Shown: in pieces, positions 1-10,740 of the stretch
How positions within the stretch are numbered: position 1 is the first letter of the stretch
Layout of the letters: the number at the start of each line of letters is the position of its first letter
Source: Zea mays
Taxonomy: Eukaryota; Streptophyta; Magnoliopsida; Poales; Poaceae
Length of the DNA: 64,000 nt
Reading direction: 5' to 3'
Assembly: GCF_902167145.1 (NCBI RefSeq)
Contig: NC_050105.1
Span: 116,019,898 to 116,083,897 of the forward strand
Translations under genes and position numbers: made by a program
The notes under the pieces: model-generated
What the model was told of the DNA's origin: nothing
Seen by the model: the letters and a program-made list of their open reading frames with translations, nothing else
Database searches by the model: none

Positions 1-2844
1 CGGTGAACTTGTGCCCAGATCCACGCTGGCGTCGCGATTCCCGCCCGATCGAACACGGATAACGCTCCTCAGTAAAAAAACAGGCACTACGGATGAGCTT
101 GAGACCCTGTTCCGCCCGGCCGTCGTGTCCACTTGACTCATAGCCGGTTCAGATAAGCTCACCGGCGTTGGTCGCCCGTCGATCAGATGAGGCTTCACCA
201 CGTCGCCGTAAAGCCACTCTGTATTACTAGCTCGTCGCCGGTAAGCCTGCCACGGTGAAAGACACGCAGCTCTTGCGCTAGTGACCTCTTCCTTCTCTAG
301 TTGCCACCGCGCCAACTCCAATTCACGCGCCACCGCCCCTGGAGCCTATAAATTGAGCATGCTGTCGGGTCCGTAAAGTAGTCAAGCACCCAAGCCACCA
401 AACAGTGCCTCCAATTGCTCACCAGCGAGCCCCAATTTTGGATTTCCCCTAATTCGGTCCAAAACACCGTGCCTTGTGACCTCGCCGTGGTCAGCGTGCT
501 CCAGGCCCGCTCATGCCCCCTGCTCTTTTGTTTCAGTATCCTTGTGCGTCCCTGATGCATCCCGACCCAGCCGATTAAGCTAGGACCCCTTAGATCACCG
601 AGAACATTTCATACTGTCTGTTGTGCTCGCTGTCACCGTGGACAGGATGATGTAGAGCTTAAATCCAGCAATTAAGCGAGGGGAAATGTTTGTTAAGGGT
701 TCAATTTGGTGTCTGCCACACGAGAGCACCGGTAGTTGAGTAATCCAGTCGGTGTAGGCTCGCCGGAGCTCGGTTCTCCGCCATGCGACGTCGTGGACCT
801 CGGGATGTGAAGGAATAAAACTTCGAGGGTCTGGGTGCAAACGTCAGTGAGACAAACAAATAGTGCGCGGGTTCCTTGCTAGATTTTCAAACCGCCGAGG
901 TCTTCTGTGTAAAACCGCCATCGCGGGCGCGCGCGGCACATTTCGCCTGGGCGTGGGCTGTATTGGGCCAGTTTTAGCCTAGAGCTGTTCACAGTTTTCT
1001 CCTTTTCTTTTCTGCCAAGCTTTAGAAATCCATAAGAAAATATAGAAAAATGCTAAAAATATGAGACTAATTTTGCTAGGCTCTTGATTTTCTATAGTAT
1101 TTAATAAAAATAGTTTTAGGATTTCCCTGGAGTACCGTGAAGGAAAGTTGTACTCAAGATACAACTTGATAAACCATTTCTATTACTGCATTTTCATAAG
1201 CATTACATAAGCATTCATGATTATATGACTCTATATAGAAAACGAAGAAGAAATAGAAGTTGAAGAAGCAAGGACTACACCACCACCACCTGAAGAACCC
1301 TAGGCCGGGAACTGCTTTTATTTTGACATCTGTGGAGCAGAGCCTGACTCACCTATAACACAAGGCAAGCCCTGGTGCATTTGCCACCTCCTTGCTATTT
1401 TAAAAAAATCTTTCTCACTTGCTTGATGCATTAGGTGATAGGAGTTGTGTGCTAAGCCAGTTGCTGCATTTCCTTCCTTGAGGATTTGATTACTTTTCCT
1501 TAATCCCTTGTTTTACAAAAAGGTTTCTCTTATGCTTAGCTTTGCTCTAGAAAAACAAAATGTTTTGTTTTGATAAAAGATGATGCTTCAAGTGGGTGGG
1601 GTGTTTTCAAAAATAAAACTTGATGGTGGATACATCATGGCCATGATGGGTTCAACATCAAAAAAGATGTACCTCTGCCAGGTACCAAACTTTGGGTTTG
1701 AAATGATAAAGCTAAGACCGGGCGGGTGACTTGCACGAGAAGAGAGTCTCGGTGTAGTGTCTCCGTCTGAGTCGATTAAGGACCGTCTCGATGTAGGCCT
1801 GCTGACCGATGACCCTTTAACTGGTCACATGCCTCATCATGGGTAAGCTTTGCCTCGGGCAGACTAATACCAGAATAAGATAACACGCAATGGGAGTGGA
1901 GAGATGGCGAGAGTAGCGTGTACCCTCCGTGGCAAGAGGCTAGACGATTGTGTATCTGTGCTCTCGGTTGGCATGAACCTGATCTGGTCTTAAGAACCCC
2001 GGTGGCGAGTTGACATATGCAAGGGTTAAGTGCTACATATGTCGTGTGATTGGAGATCCTCAGCTGAGTATTAATCGATTTGGATCGCCGTTACTTCGCG
2101 GACATGAAGACTTGGTCACTGACTTACACGTAGCATTCTAGTGAATAAGAAGGGTTGATAAGAAATTGGCTAGTATAGGTCAAGTGCATGAACTAGGGTA
2201 GAAAGAACTCTAGAACTCTGGTAATGACTTAATTTGCTAATAAAACTGGGCTTTTAAGGATCCACTATTAGTAAGCATTTCTGCAAACAGAGTCTTGAGT
2301 ATTGATAAGCCATACCTTGATTCCCAAAGGCCAGCATATCCTTGAGAGTCTTTTTATTTTGACGGGTAAGACTTGCGAAAGTACACTTCGTACTCAGGGC
2401 TTTGTCCCATATTGTTTTAGGTGAGGAAGCAGCAAATTTTTGTTGCTATTGTTCCAAGGTGGTGCCAAAGGAAGAAAACCAAGACTGAAGCCTCGGGAGG
2501 AAGTGTCCTCCTTTAAGAAAAACTTGTTACTGTTTATCGGGAGGGGTTTTTGCCTCCCAAGTTATGTAATAATATTACTCCAACACTCCTATATCTTGCT
2601 CTAGTCTATAATAATACTACTCTTTCTATACTTTAATCTAAAATAAAGTTGTTGTAACTACTTCCGCATACTCGTACCTCTGATGTGTTGTAATATCTGC
2701 GTGATGGGTGAAACGCTCTTGGGCATGGTAAAAAGTATAGATACCGAACTTGTCAAGTGATCAGGTGCACCTGCAGGGTTGTCTGAGGTCCGTTGGACAA
2801 GGACATCTATAGGTGGGCCTAATGACTTGGGAGGTTCTGTCACA
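1..2844 (+). mobile_element. Tekay/Del-like long LTR, right part (solo or truncated)
   Basis: Non-coding sequence ending in ...GTCACA at 2844, directly against the internal region of another retroelement. Its organisation parallels the complete Tekay-type LTR at 52339-55598: a GC-rich first part, an acidic exon-like stretch (about 1237-1301), a GC-type splice donor context at about 1363, a middle part with gcgggtgac-type sequence, and an AT-rich end with AATAAA-like signals near 2640. No initiator-Met primer-binding site follows the end, so this is a solo LTR or a 3' LTR. The left end lies outside the window, so the duplication (GCCGG at 2845-2849 if 5 bp) cannot be checked. Orientation is inferred from the resemblance; the TG...CA ends alone do not decide it. 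Confidence 0.5.
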
Positions 2845-3436
2845 GCCGGCGCTCACGCGCCCTCTCTAGAGAGACTCGTGCGTCCTCGCCCGCACGCCTG
2901 CGGTTCAGTTCTGCCCGCAGGTCATCAGGCCTCTCCAGAGAAATTGGGCATCTTTGGCCACACGCCGGCGGTTGAGCTCCGCCTGCAGGTCCTCTGTTGG
3001 TGCAGCCTTCACCGAGGGTGAGCACACTGACACCGACGCCTCACGTTGACGCTGGAATGACCGAGGCCTGGGTCTGGCCGAGCCAGAATGTGCCATGCCG
3101 AGGAGACGATCGACATCATCACGCCACTGCTTCATGGCCCCCGGTGAGGCCGTGGAGCTCGGAGGGTGGCGCAACAACTCCCTGGCTGCAGACAGCACAC
3201 CGGGAGCAGCCCTTGACGGAGCTTGGGACGATTATGCGGGAGTGTGCTACCGCACAGCGTGCACAGTAGCAGCACCAGGCACAGGGCAATTAGAGCCATG
3301 TGGCATGGAAGATGCAGCCTCTTCCTCCAACATGAAGTCCTTAGGAGACAGGCCGCGGTGCTCGACGATCTGGACCATCGTGTTGAGTAGGAAAACAGGC
3401 GAAAACCTAGGTTTGACCCCTACCTGGCGTGCCAAA
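2845..3436 (-). pseudogene. gag N-terminal fragment of the reverse-strand gypsy element
   Basis: Reverse-strand frames contain a stretch with the motif MKQWRDDVDRLLGMA, followed by a basic Ser/Arg-rich stretch and then ...AELNRRR.... This type of leader is common in grass gypsy gag regions (recognised from memory). The AELNRRR segment occurs twice in a diverged tandem duplication of roughly 66-68 bp near 2860-3000, where one unit reads EDLQAELNRRR and the other DDLRAELNRRR. Frames are interrupted and the insertion at 2844 removes everything downstream. It is non-functional. Confidence 0.5.
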
Positions 3437-4553
3437 TGTCGGAGAGAAAATCCTCTGGCTAGGTGGCGGAATGCACCCACCCTAATCCTAAGATGAGGAG
3501 GGGGCTTAAGCGTTTTGCCTATCTATTGGGAGGTGGATGAACACACGAGGACACGAGGGATTAGAGTGGTTCAGGCCGCCGGAGCGTAAAACCCTACCTC
3601 CACTGTGTGTATGTTGTATTGAGTATGAGAGTCTGTGCGTGTGAGTGTGTGTGAAAACCTGTCCCTGTAACGTTGTGTGCCTTCCCTTTTATAGTTTAAG
3701 GGAGGCACATACAAGGATGCTGAGCCTCAACATGCGGGCCCAGGAGCATAATGGAAGGAATACATTATGTGAGTAATTAATGCCAGTAACGCCTGAGTAA
3801 TCACCGGGAGTCTTGATGACCGCAGTCCATGCAGCTTTGATGGCCGAAACGTACAAGTAATGGTGAATAACAGCGTGGCCCACGTATCGTGGACTATATG
3901 CGCCAGCTGTCAGTGGAATGGTCAGGCGCACATGTTATCCGTAATGAATGCGAAGGCGCGCGTAGCCCAGAGGCGTCATTCTAGGTTCCGCCCGTTGGCT
4001 TAAGTCGCGCGCAGTATGCCACGCGGCAGCAACAGGTCCCCGCTTGAGCGGGGAGCAGGAGTATGTGCGGACAGGTCCAGAACCCACTAGACTAGGTCCG
4101 GACACGTGTCGGCACTGGACCCCCACGTCTGGGTCCTGTTCAAGGTCCGAGTATGTTCTGTCCTGGAACCTTGGGACCCCATTGTGGGCGGCCTGGACCC
4201 CATACCAGGGGGTCCGGATCCCATTCCAGGGTCCGGCTTGCACACGTGGAGGTCCTGGACCAACCTTGGAGGTCTGGACTGTATATCCAGGGGTCCGGCA
4301 CTCTCACATATGGGTCCGGACTCACTGTTGATGCCTTGGAGTATATGACGTTCTCTGGACACGTGGCGGCCCCGGACCCACCCATGTGGCGGGGTCAGGC
4401 GCTGTTGTGGACCCAGAATAGTTGCCCGAGGCTGAGGGTGAGTCATGGCCTGGTCCCACACACAACACCTTTACCACGCGACTAAGAGATAGCCGCGTGG
4501 GCACTGCGTCTTTATACAGTAGCAGGGGGTACCCTAGTTTTAGGGTACCAACA
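3437..4553 (-). repeat. 5' LTR of the reverse-strand gypsy element
   Basis: 1117 bp with TG...CA ends. A TATA-like box (TATAAAAG on the reverse strand) lies near 3688-3695 and a second TATA-like TATAAAG near 4510-4517. Between 4070 and 4400 the LTR is packed with imperfect GGTCC/GGACC repeats, which create many overlapping spurious open frames on both strands. Confidence 0.6.
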
Positions 4554-7500
4554 GTGAGGCATCAACTTTTTATTTTTCTGTGAAATTTAGTACCCAACCT
4601 GATCATTGACTACTTGTTGTCACCAGTATACTACTAGGTATTAATAAATTGTGTACACTATATATTTTTTGTTGAATTTTGGATACGTCTATATTTGCTT
4701 TAGTATTAATGTATATGAGACGTCTATATGTATCTATTCTTAATTGATCTTTGGTGAAAATAAACAGAATGTCATAGAACTATATAGGTGTTGTGGTTTC
4801 ACAACATTTCAAGAAAAGTAAAGCATGCTTGGTTGTGTTGCGAACCTGTTTTTCAAGAAAAGTTTTTCTCCTGTAATGCAAATGATTTGTGAATCATGAA
4901 TAAACGTGGGGTGCAATGCATGTTGTTTCTAGACACTTGTCATATGCATGTGGTTTCTATACACTTTAATTTTGCTAAGATGGTTGATTAGTTTGCCATC
5001 AGAAAGTATCAACTTGTTGTACACAGGCTATTACAAGATTGACACTAAATCAGGAATTACAAGATCAACACTAAATCAACAAGCAACTTTTTCGTTGCAG
5101 TTTGGATACTCAAGTACAATGAGCTTTGTTTATATACCTGATTTTGAGTTCTTGGCAAAACATAATATGACAATGTAGCTTCCTTGTTGTAGGTTGGAGA
5201 TTTAAGCACAATGGGTTTTGCTCATTAAGATAAAAAAATTACTAATCAAGAATGCACTATGTTTATATTTTTATCGGAACAAAGATAGTAATAGCCTTTT
5301 GTTGGGAGGTGGCACTGCTGCCTATCAATAAGAGAGTATAGGTGAACTACAGATATCAAATAGGTTGATGTCTTCTAACATCACCATAGGTGAAGTAGAC
5401 AATAACCATTGCACATAACATGTTTTCTTCTAATGATGTAGAACATGCTTTCAAAGTGACGTCTAGAAATAAGATAACAATTTCGTTATTATTATTGAAT
5501 CATTGAAGGTCTACAAGCATGAATGTTGTGGTGTTAGGTTGCAATTCTTTACTAGGTTAACTATATGTCTAGCTTTTGTTTGCCATAGATGCATGCATTA
5601 GTGTCACTATCCAAATCCTGCTGCTTTCTTATTTAGATGTGTATCTAAATCTCGATCTCGAGGTATTTCATTTGGAACACGTATTTATGGCCAAGGGGAG
5701 GTTCTCAAAAGTGAATCATATATATTTATTCTTATGTAATGTGTTAGTTACAGAGGTTTTCTAGCTTCAAAATATTTTGACACCTACCAATAACTTATAT
5801 GTGTTCCTGTTCTTATGTTGTTTTAGTTTAGGACGATTTTCAATTCTTTGCCAACGTGACAACACATATAGATACTAACAGAATTTGTTGTTTGAGAGAG
5901 AACTATGAAAGTAGATACTAATAGAGAATTCTTTTTTCTTGCCAAAGGCACCTGTGCTGGTTGTCGCCAAAGCCAGGAACACTACTAGAGAACTAATCTA
6001 GATATTCAGTTAGTTCGAAGGATTGTTAGTTAGTTCAAAGGATTGGCAAGTTTCTAGGTTCGACTGGCAGTTAGAATTGAGAGAATCCTTGTTTGTTTTA
6101 TTATTTTTTTGCCTATCACATTCCACAAAGCTCGTATTAGTGTTAGCATTGCACCTCTAGATGTGGTAGATCAGGAGTATCCTTAGCCACATCTGGTGTG
6201 GTCTGTAACACAGCAGTGAAGATGTGCAGAGAGCAAAGGATATATCATCCATATCACAAAAAATATGTTTGAATTTTGGTTTGTAAAATATTAGGTCACT
6301 AGCTTTCTTCAGATCATTTTTCACTCGCCCTTTAAACATTCTTAGACACTAGCAGCTCGATTAGATCATGAGCATGGTAGGCATTTCTATGGCATATTAA
6401 CTTAGAAATTTTACTAACAATTTACCATTCAGTGAATCTATTTGAGGCTCGCTTCAGTCTAAAGCACTCTTAGCTAGATCTTTTCCTTTCCACCGTAGAC
6501 TGTTTAGAATGAGCTGCTGCTCCACCAATTCTTTTGCAGCCTCCTTGCTTGACTCATGATGAAAACCAAGACGTAATATGCCACAAACCTAATAGAGTAA
6601 ACATGTAATGTGTAGAATAATATCTAAATTGGCAGTTGTAATAGTCAGTGCAATTAGCAAGTTTGCCAGTTTGGAATTGTTCACACAAACTGAGGTAGAT
6701 GTTCTATTTGCAGTACCTTACTAGATTGTTTATGGTGCACTCTAGGTATGAGTAAAACAAGAAACCTTAACAGAAAAGGTGCCTACATGGACTTATTTTG
6801 GAATCAAAAGGATTGGGATATCCATATGAAATACACAAACCATAATCAATTTCGAAGGAACATGGAGTCAAGTTCTATTGACTCCCAACAAGAAATGGAG
6901 TTAATATAAGGAGTGCTCTGCTTACAAATATCGTATAAATAGTGTTCTGCTTCCTATTGTTGAACCATGATGAGTGCATTTTCATTTAAACTTTCTTTAA
7001 TTGGTAAAGGTATAATAGTGCTCCTTAGGTTTCAGAATTGTTTTTATGGTTCAACATACAATCAGGAGATTTGTTTTTCAAGTTTTATCTCGAACCTACT
7101 CAATGTCTCAATCTATCTTCGGTTTTCCCTAAAAAAGGATTTGTTATTTGCTATTTAGCTTACATGTTGGACTACTGCTTGCAACATTGGGAAATTAAAA
7201 AGTTTTATTTCTCTGTTTCACTTGCATTGTAAATCTCACCCTGATCATTACAGCCTATTTCCAAACCAAATTGTACTACCACTCCATTGCACCCTTTGTA
7301 CTAATTTATCCTTGTGCTCTGTCCTAGAGTATCAGTCCAACATGATTTGGCACCAAACCTTCCAAATGCTTTTTCCTAAAAGTGTACTGACCCAAGGTCT
7401 ACTTCTCTTTGTTGGTCGTCAGGGAGCTGCGCAAGCGCAGCGGCCTCCGGGAGGAGTCGTCGGTCCTTAGTCGTCAAGGAGTTCCAAGGTGAGATAACCT

Positions 7501-8720
7501 ACTCTTAGTTACCAATGCTTGTGTGTCTCCACCCCTAGGTTTTTCCAAATATCAATTTTCTCTATCACAATAGATTAATACGATTACTGCAACGGTCTAA
7601 CAATTGCAGTGTTGTTGTTAATCAGAAATAACGAGCATAAATGCATGATAGTTAACGGCATGGATTGACAGCACCTTTATATGTTCAACGCTAATGTAGC
7701 TGAAGCACTAAAACATTGCCCATTTCTATTTTCGCAGAAGGCAGCGGTGATTGGAGTGAACTGCCTTGGGTTTGATGTGCGAGTGTGCGCAAGAACTCCA
7801 GTTCATGCCTATAAGTAGCTAATAAAAATAAAAAATTAATTCATATTTAGAACGAACCGTTGAAATTAAGGCAGATTTAGAATGCACTGTGTGGATTCAT
7901 GGTTTGGTGCAAATTGTGGTTGGGTTTCTACTTTCTAGATGGGTTTAATTGTGGCGTGTTTCTAGGAGGGGCTTACCATTGTGTTTTCTTAGAGTTAATC
8001 TTTGCTTCTCTACTTGCCATTTTATTTTCTCAGAGTTAATCCCAAGCAGTGCAGACTCTCAAGCATCAGGGTTGCCTTTTCTTCTTGTGCCCACAAGTAT
8101 GGAGCATCTGTCTTTTACAACCTCGTATTGCTTCCAGTTTACTGTCTTTCCATGAATTATGTCTAGCTTTGAACTTGGGAAAATTACAAAGTAATATTTT
8201 ATTGCTGATCCCAGACATTTATGTGGTCCATTTATGGATATGTAGTTCTTTGTTGAGCAATTAAAAACATTATGTAATTCTTATTTTCTCACATTCATAT
8301 TCATTAATCTCAAGGGATGTTTCGATCCCTTTTTAGCAGCATACAAAGTGACATTGCTGAGTGATTTCCTCCTCTTATGCCTAGTTACCACTTATGACAG
8401 GTTATCATATAGAACAGAAGCTTCATTTGCTGTAGTAACTACCTTGCTATTCATTTAAAGTTTGTTGGTTCATGTGTATCTAACTATCGATTATTCCTCA
8501 CATTTTCAGCTGGAATTTCTTCATGCAGCAAACTTTCAATGATAGGATGCAAAGCAAAAGGTTTTTATTGTTGGATTGCAGAATTATGGAGTGTTTGTTG
8601 TAGAGAGTTATGTTTTCAAGTCTATCAAGGAGTTGACCGAAAAAGGCAATGCTACCAGTAGTAGCACATCCGGTGCAAATTAAGGGTCCTCAAGGTCTCG
8701 TGCCATTCTTCACATCATCA
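4554..8720. other. AT-rich low-copy DNA, no gene recognised
   Basis: About 4.2 kb of AT-rich sequence with no open frame I can assign. A few GC-richer, splice-site-flanked patches look like exon remnants: about 7395-7490 and 7738-7800 (each after a CAG or GCAG), and 8515-8690. I could not identify their source genes. Before CACTA 1 inserted, this stretch was contiguous with 31695 onward, so it may belong to the same gene-fragment mosaic as the eIF4G, H2A.Z and IleRS pieces. Confidence 0.4.
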
Positions 8721-8723
8721 ATT

Positions 8724-8750
8724 CACTAGTACAATTTGGCTCTATACAAG
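8724..8750 (+). repeat. CACTA 1 left terminal inverted repeat, severed
   Basis: The first 27 bp of the CACTA (CACTAGTACAATTTGGCTCT then ATACAAG). The Tat element inserted right after this stretch, so the terminus is now about 11.6 kb from the subterminal repeats that continue at 20337. The element's right end has CACTACTACAGCATACC, so this left end differs at several positions beyond CACTA. Confidence 0.85.
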
Positions 8751-9224
8751 TGTTGGGGCGAAGGCAAAGACGCCACCCTTCGCTCGAGGCCTTCGCCGCA
8801 GTCGCTGGTCTGACAGAGACAAAACGGGCAGGGACACCCTTCGCTCCATTCGGCACCAGACGAAGGCCTGCGACGACGCCTTCCCGCGGCGCGGCCTCGT
8901 TCAGCTCTGAGGCCCACGTGTGATCTGGCCCATTGTAACGGGCCCTGCGTGACCGCCTTTGTGTTACAGGCCTAATTTGTAAAGGCATGCTTGTAATTAC
9001 AGCTTGTAACCCTGCTTTATGGGAATATTCTGGGGATAAACTAGGTGTCTGAGGGCACATGCGTCCTTAACACAAGGCGTTGGGCACTCAGATACCTATA
9101 AATACCCCCGCACAGTGCCCGTGAGAGGCTAGATTAACAGAGCTATTGCCCCCGAGCACGTAACCCTGTTGTCACCACTGTTCACTCTTGTTGGCCTCTT
9201 TGCTGCTGAGAGCAAGTTCCAACA
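8751..9224 (+). repeat. 5' LTR of the Tat element
   Basis: 474 bp, starting TGTTGGGGCG and ending TTCCAACA. A TATA box TATAAATA lies at 9097-9104 within the usual U3 position, and the transcription start is expected shortly after it. The sequence is nearly identical to 19863-20336. Confidence 0.95.
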
Positions 9225-9240
9225 TTTGGCGCCCACCGTT
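9225..9240 (+). other. Primer-binding site of the Tat element
   Basis: TTTGGCGCCCACCGT lies immediately after the 5' LTR. TGGCGCCC at this position is the usual priming site of gypsy elements of this group. The same TTGGCGCCCACC follows the LTR of the cinful-zeon-like element at 37158, which supports relatedness. Confidence 0.75.
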
Positions 9241-9264
9241 TGTGCTACGACCAAACCACCCGCG

Positions 9265-10740
9265 ATGGCACCCAAGAGAGCTAACCCGAAGGCTGACGAG
9301 GCTGCGAAGGCAGCACTGCTTGCCGCAAGGAAGGGCAAGGCCCTCGCCCTCACCCAATCCACCCACCAAGAGCCCACCGAAGACAATATTCCCCGCACCT
9401 GCGAAGACGACACCTTTCGCACCTGCGGGCCCGAAGGACAATCGCAGCCGCCCCCAGGCTTCGCCCCACTGGAGGGCGCGGATCTCACCGAGGACGGCGA
9501 GGTCCTCGGCGTCTCAACAGAAGAACAGTTACAGCTGCGCGCCCTGCGCCTCAAGAACTGCAATCTCCAGAGGCAGAAAGAGATACTAGAGGCCAAGCGC
9601 CAGCGTGTGTCTGCACTAGCCAAGGTGCGGCAAATGATACGCGACGAGGAGCAGAAGGCCCAAGACCTCGAGCGCGAGATCGCGCTGATGCAGCGCGAAG
9701 GCCACCTCGGTCTACAGCAAGAGCCACCCCTCCAGCAGCGCGCACAACCGGAAGACACGCGCGAAGGCCACCTCGGCCTGCAGCATGGCCCACCCCTGCA
9801 ACACCGGGCGCAGCCGGAGAACCCGCGTTTCCCCCAGCATGACTACGCCTTCCAGCACGGCGCACCATTCCAAGGGGTCAATTACCTCGACGAGTGAAGT
9901 CCCCTGGCGCCACACCTGCAAGTGACGCCTTGGCCAGCTAACTTCCGAGCAGGGGCATATCCCAAGTACAACGGCAGCACCGACCCGGCGCAATACATAA
10001 TGAGTTATCAAGTCGCCGTTGCATCCGCCGGAGGGGACGACGCCACAATGGCGAAGTCTTTCATCATCGCCCTAGAGGGCCCAGCACTCACCTGGTTCAC
10101 CAGATTGCCTCCGCTGTCCATTGATTCGTGGAGAAGTCTCAGGGACAAGTTCCTTCTCAACTTCCAGGGGTACCGCCCAGACACCGACGCTTTGGCCGAG
10201 CTCTCGCTTTGCAAACAGCTGGAAAAGGAGACTCTGCGGGAGTATTACCGCAAATTCTTAACACTCAAGTCACAGCTGCCCTCTGTCGATGATCAGATCG
10301 CTATCCACTACGCCATCAGTGGCCTTCGGGCCGGCGTCCTCTACAGCCACTGTATCAGAGATCCACCCAAGAGCTTGCAGGAGCTATATCAGCTCTTCGA
10401 AAAATATGCCAAATCCGAAGAGCTCCACCAGCGCAAGGTCGAGTCACAACGGAAACCCAAAGATGCCCCGCAGTCCAGCCGCACGTGGACGAGGACTCCG
10501 CAGCCAGACTCCGGTCGAGATGGCCGCAGTCAGCAGCAAGTGCACAACATCGCCAACCAACAGCCTGCTGCTGACCCCCCTCGTCGCCAGGAATATCCCC
10601 CCAGGGCCGCGGAAATGGAACTCGTGGCAGGGGCCGAGGGCGCGCGCAGCCGCCGCGCCGGTTCTACTGCCTTTTCCACGGCGAAGATTGCGCCCACCAA
10701 ACTAAAGACTGCCCCGAAACGAAGGCAACCAGAGACAGAA
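9265..10740 (+). pseudogene. gag of the Tat element, broken
   Basis: Structural polyprotein that forms the virus-like particle. The ATG at 9265 (MAPKRANPKAD) is the first after the LTR. A basic, Gln/Arg-rich coiled-coil N-terminal part contains a duplicated EGHLGLQ...PPLQ segment and ends at a TGA (9895-9897). The capsid-like core follows in the next open stretch (W-F-T-R-L near 10090, then YYRKFLTLKSQ and SGLRAGV motifs). A frameshift near 10620-10660 puts the zinc knuckle (YCLFHGEDCAHQTKDC, C-x2-C type variant) into the pol frame. At least one nonsense codon and one frameshift make it non-functional unless these are readthrough or recoding sites, for which I see no signal. Confidence 0.85.

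Larger units (their letters stand above)
2845..4553 (-). mobile_element. Truncated reverse-strand Ty3/gypsy element (5' LTR plus start of gag)
   Basis: Read on the reverse strand, an LTR starts TGTTGGTACCC at 4553 and ends CTCCGACA at 3437. A primer-binding-site-like TTTGGCACGCCAGG and a gag-like region follow. The element is cut at 2845 by the LTR at 1-2844, so only one LTR and about 0.6 kb of internal sequence remain in view. The rest may continue left of the window on the far side of that insertion. Confidence 0.6.

Noticed and set aside
1..2844. Reading the left LTR as a reverse-strand element starting TGTGACAGAACC at 2844
   Set aside because: TG...CA ends permit both orientations, but the order of sub-regions matches the forward Tekay LTR at 52339-55598, so forward is preferred though not proven.
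4044..4504. Overlapping open frames on both strands
   Set aside because: They lie in GGTCC/GGACC-rich repeats inside the gypsy LTR and have no family resemblance.
8515..8690. Exon-like stretch reading NYGVFVVESYVFKSIKELTEKGN
   Set aside because: It has an acceptor-like start but I cannot assign it to any family, and the frame is short and interrupted.
9895..9897. TGA in the Tat gag as a programmed readthrough site
   Set aside because: No conserved readthrough context was recognised and a separate frameshift follows; simple decay explains it.
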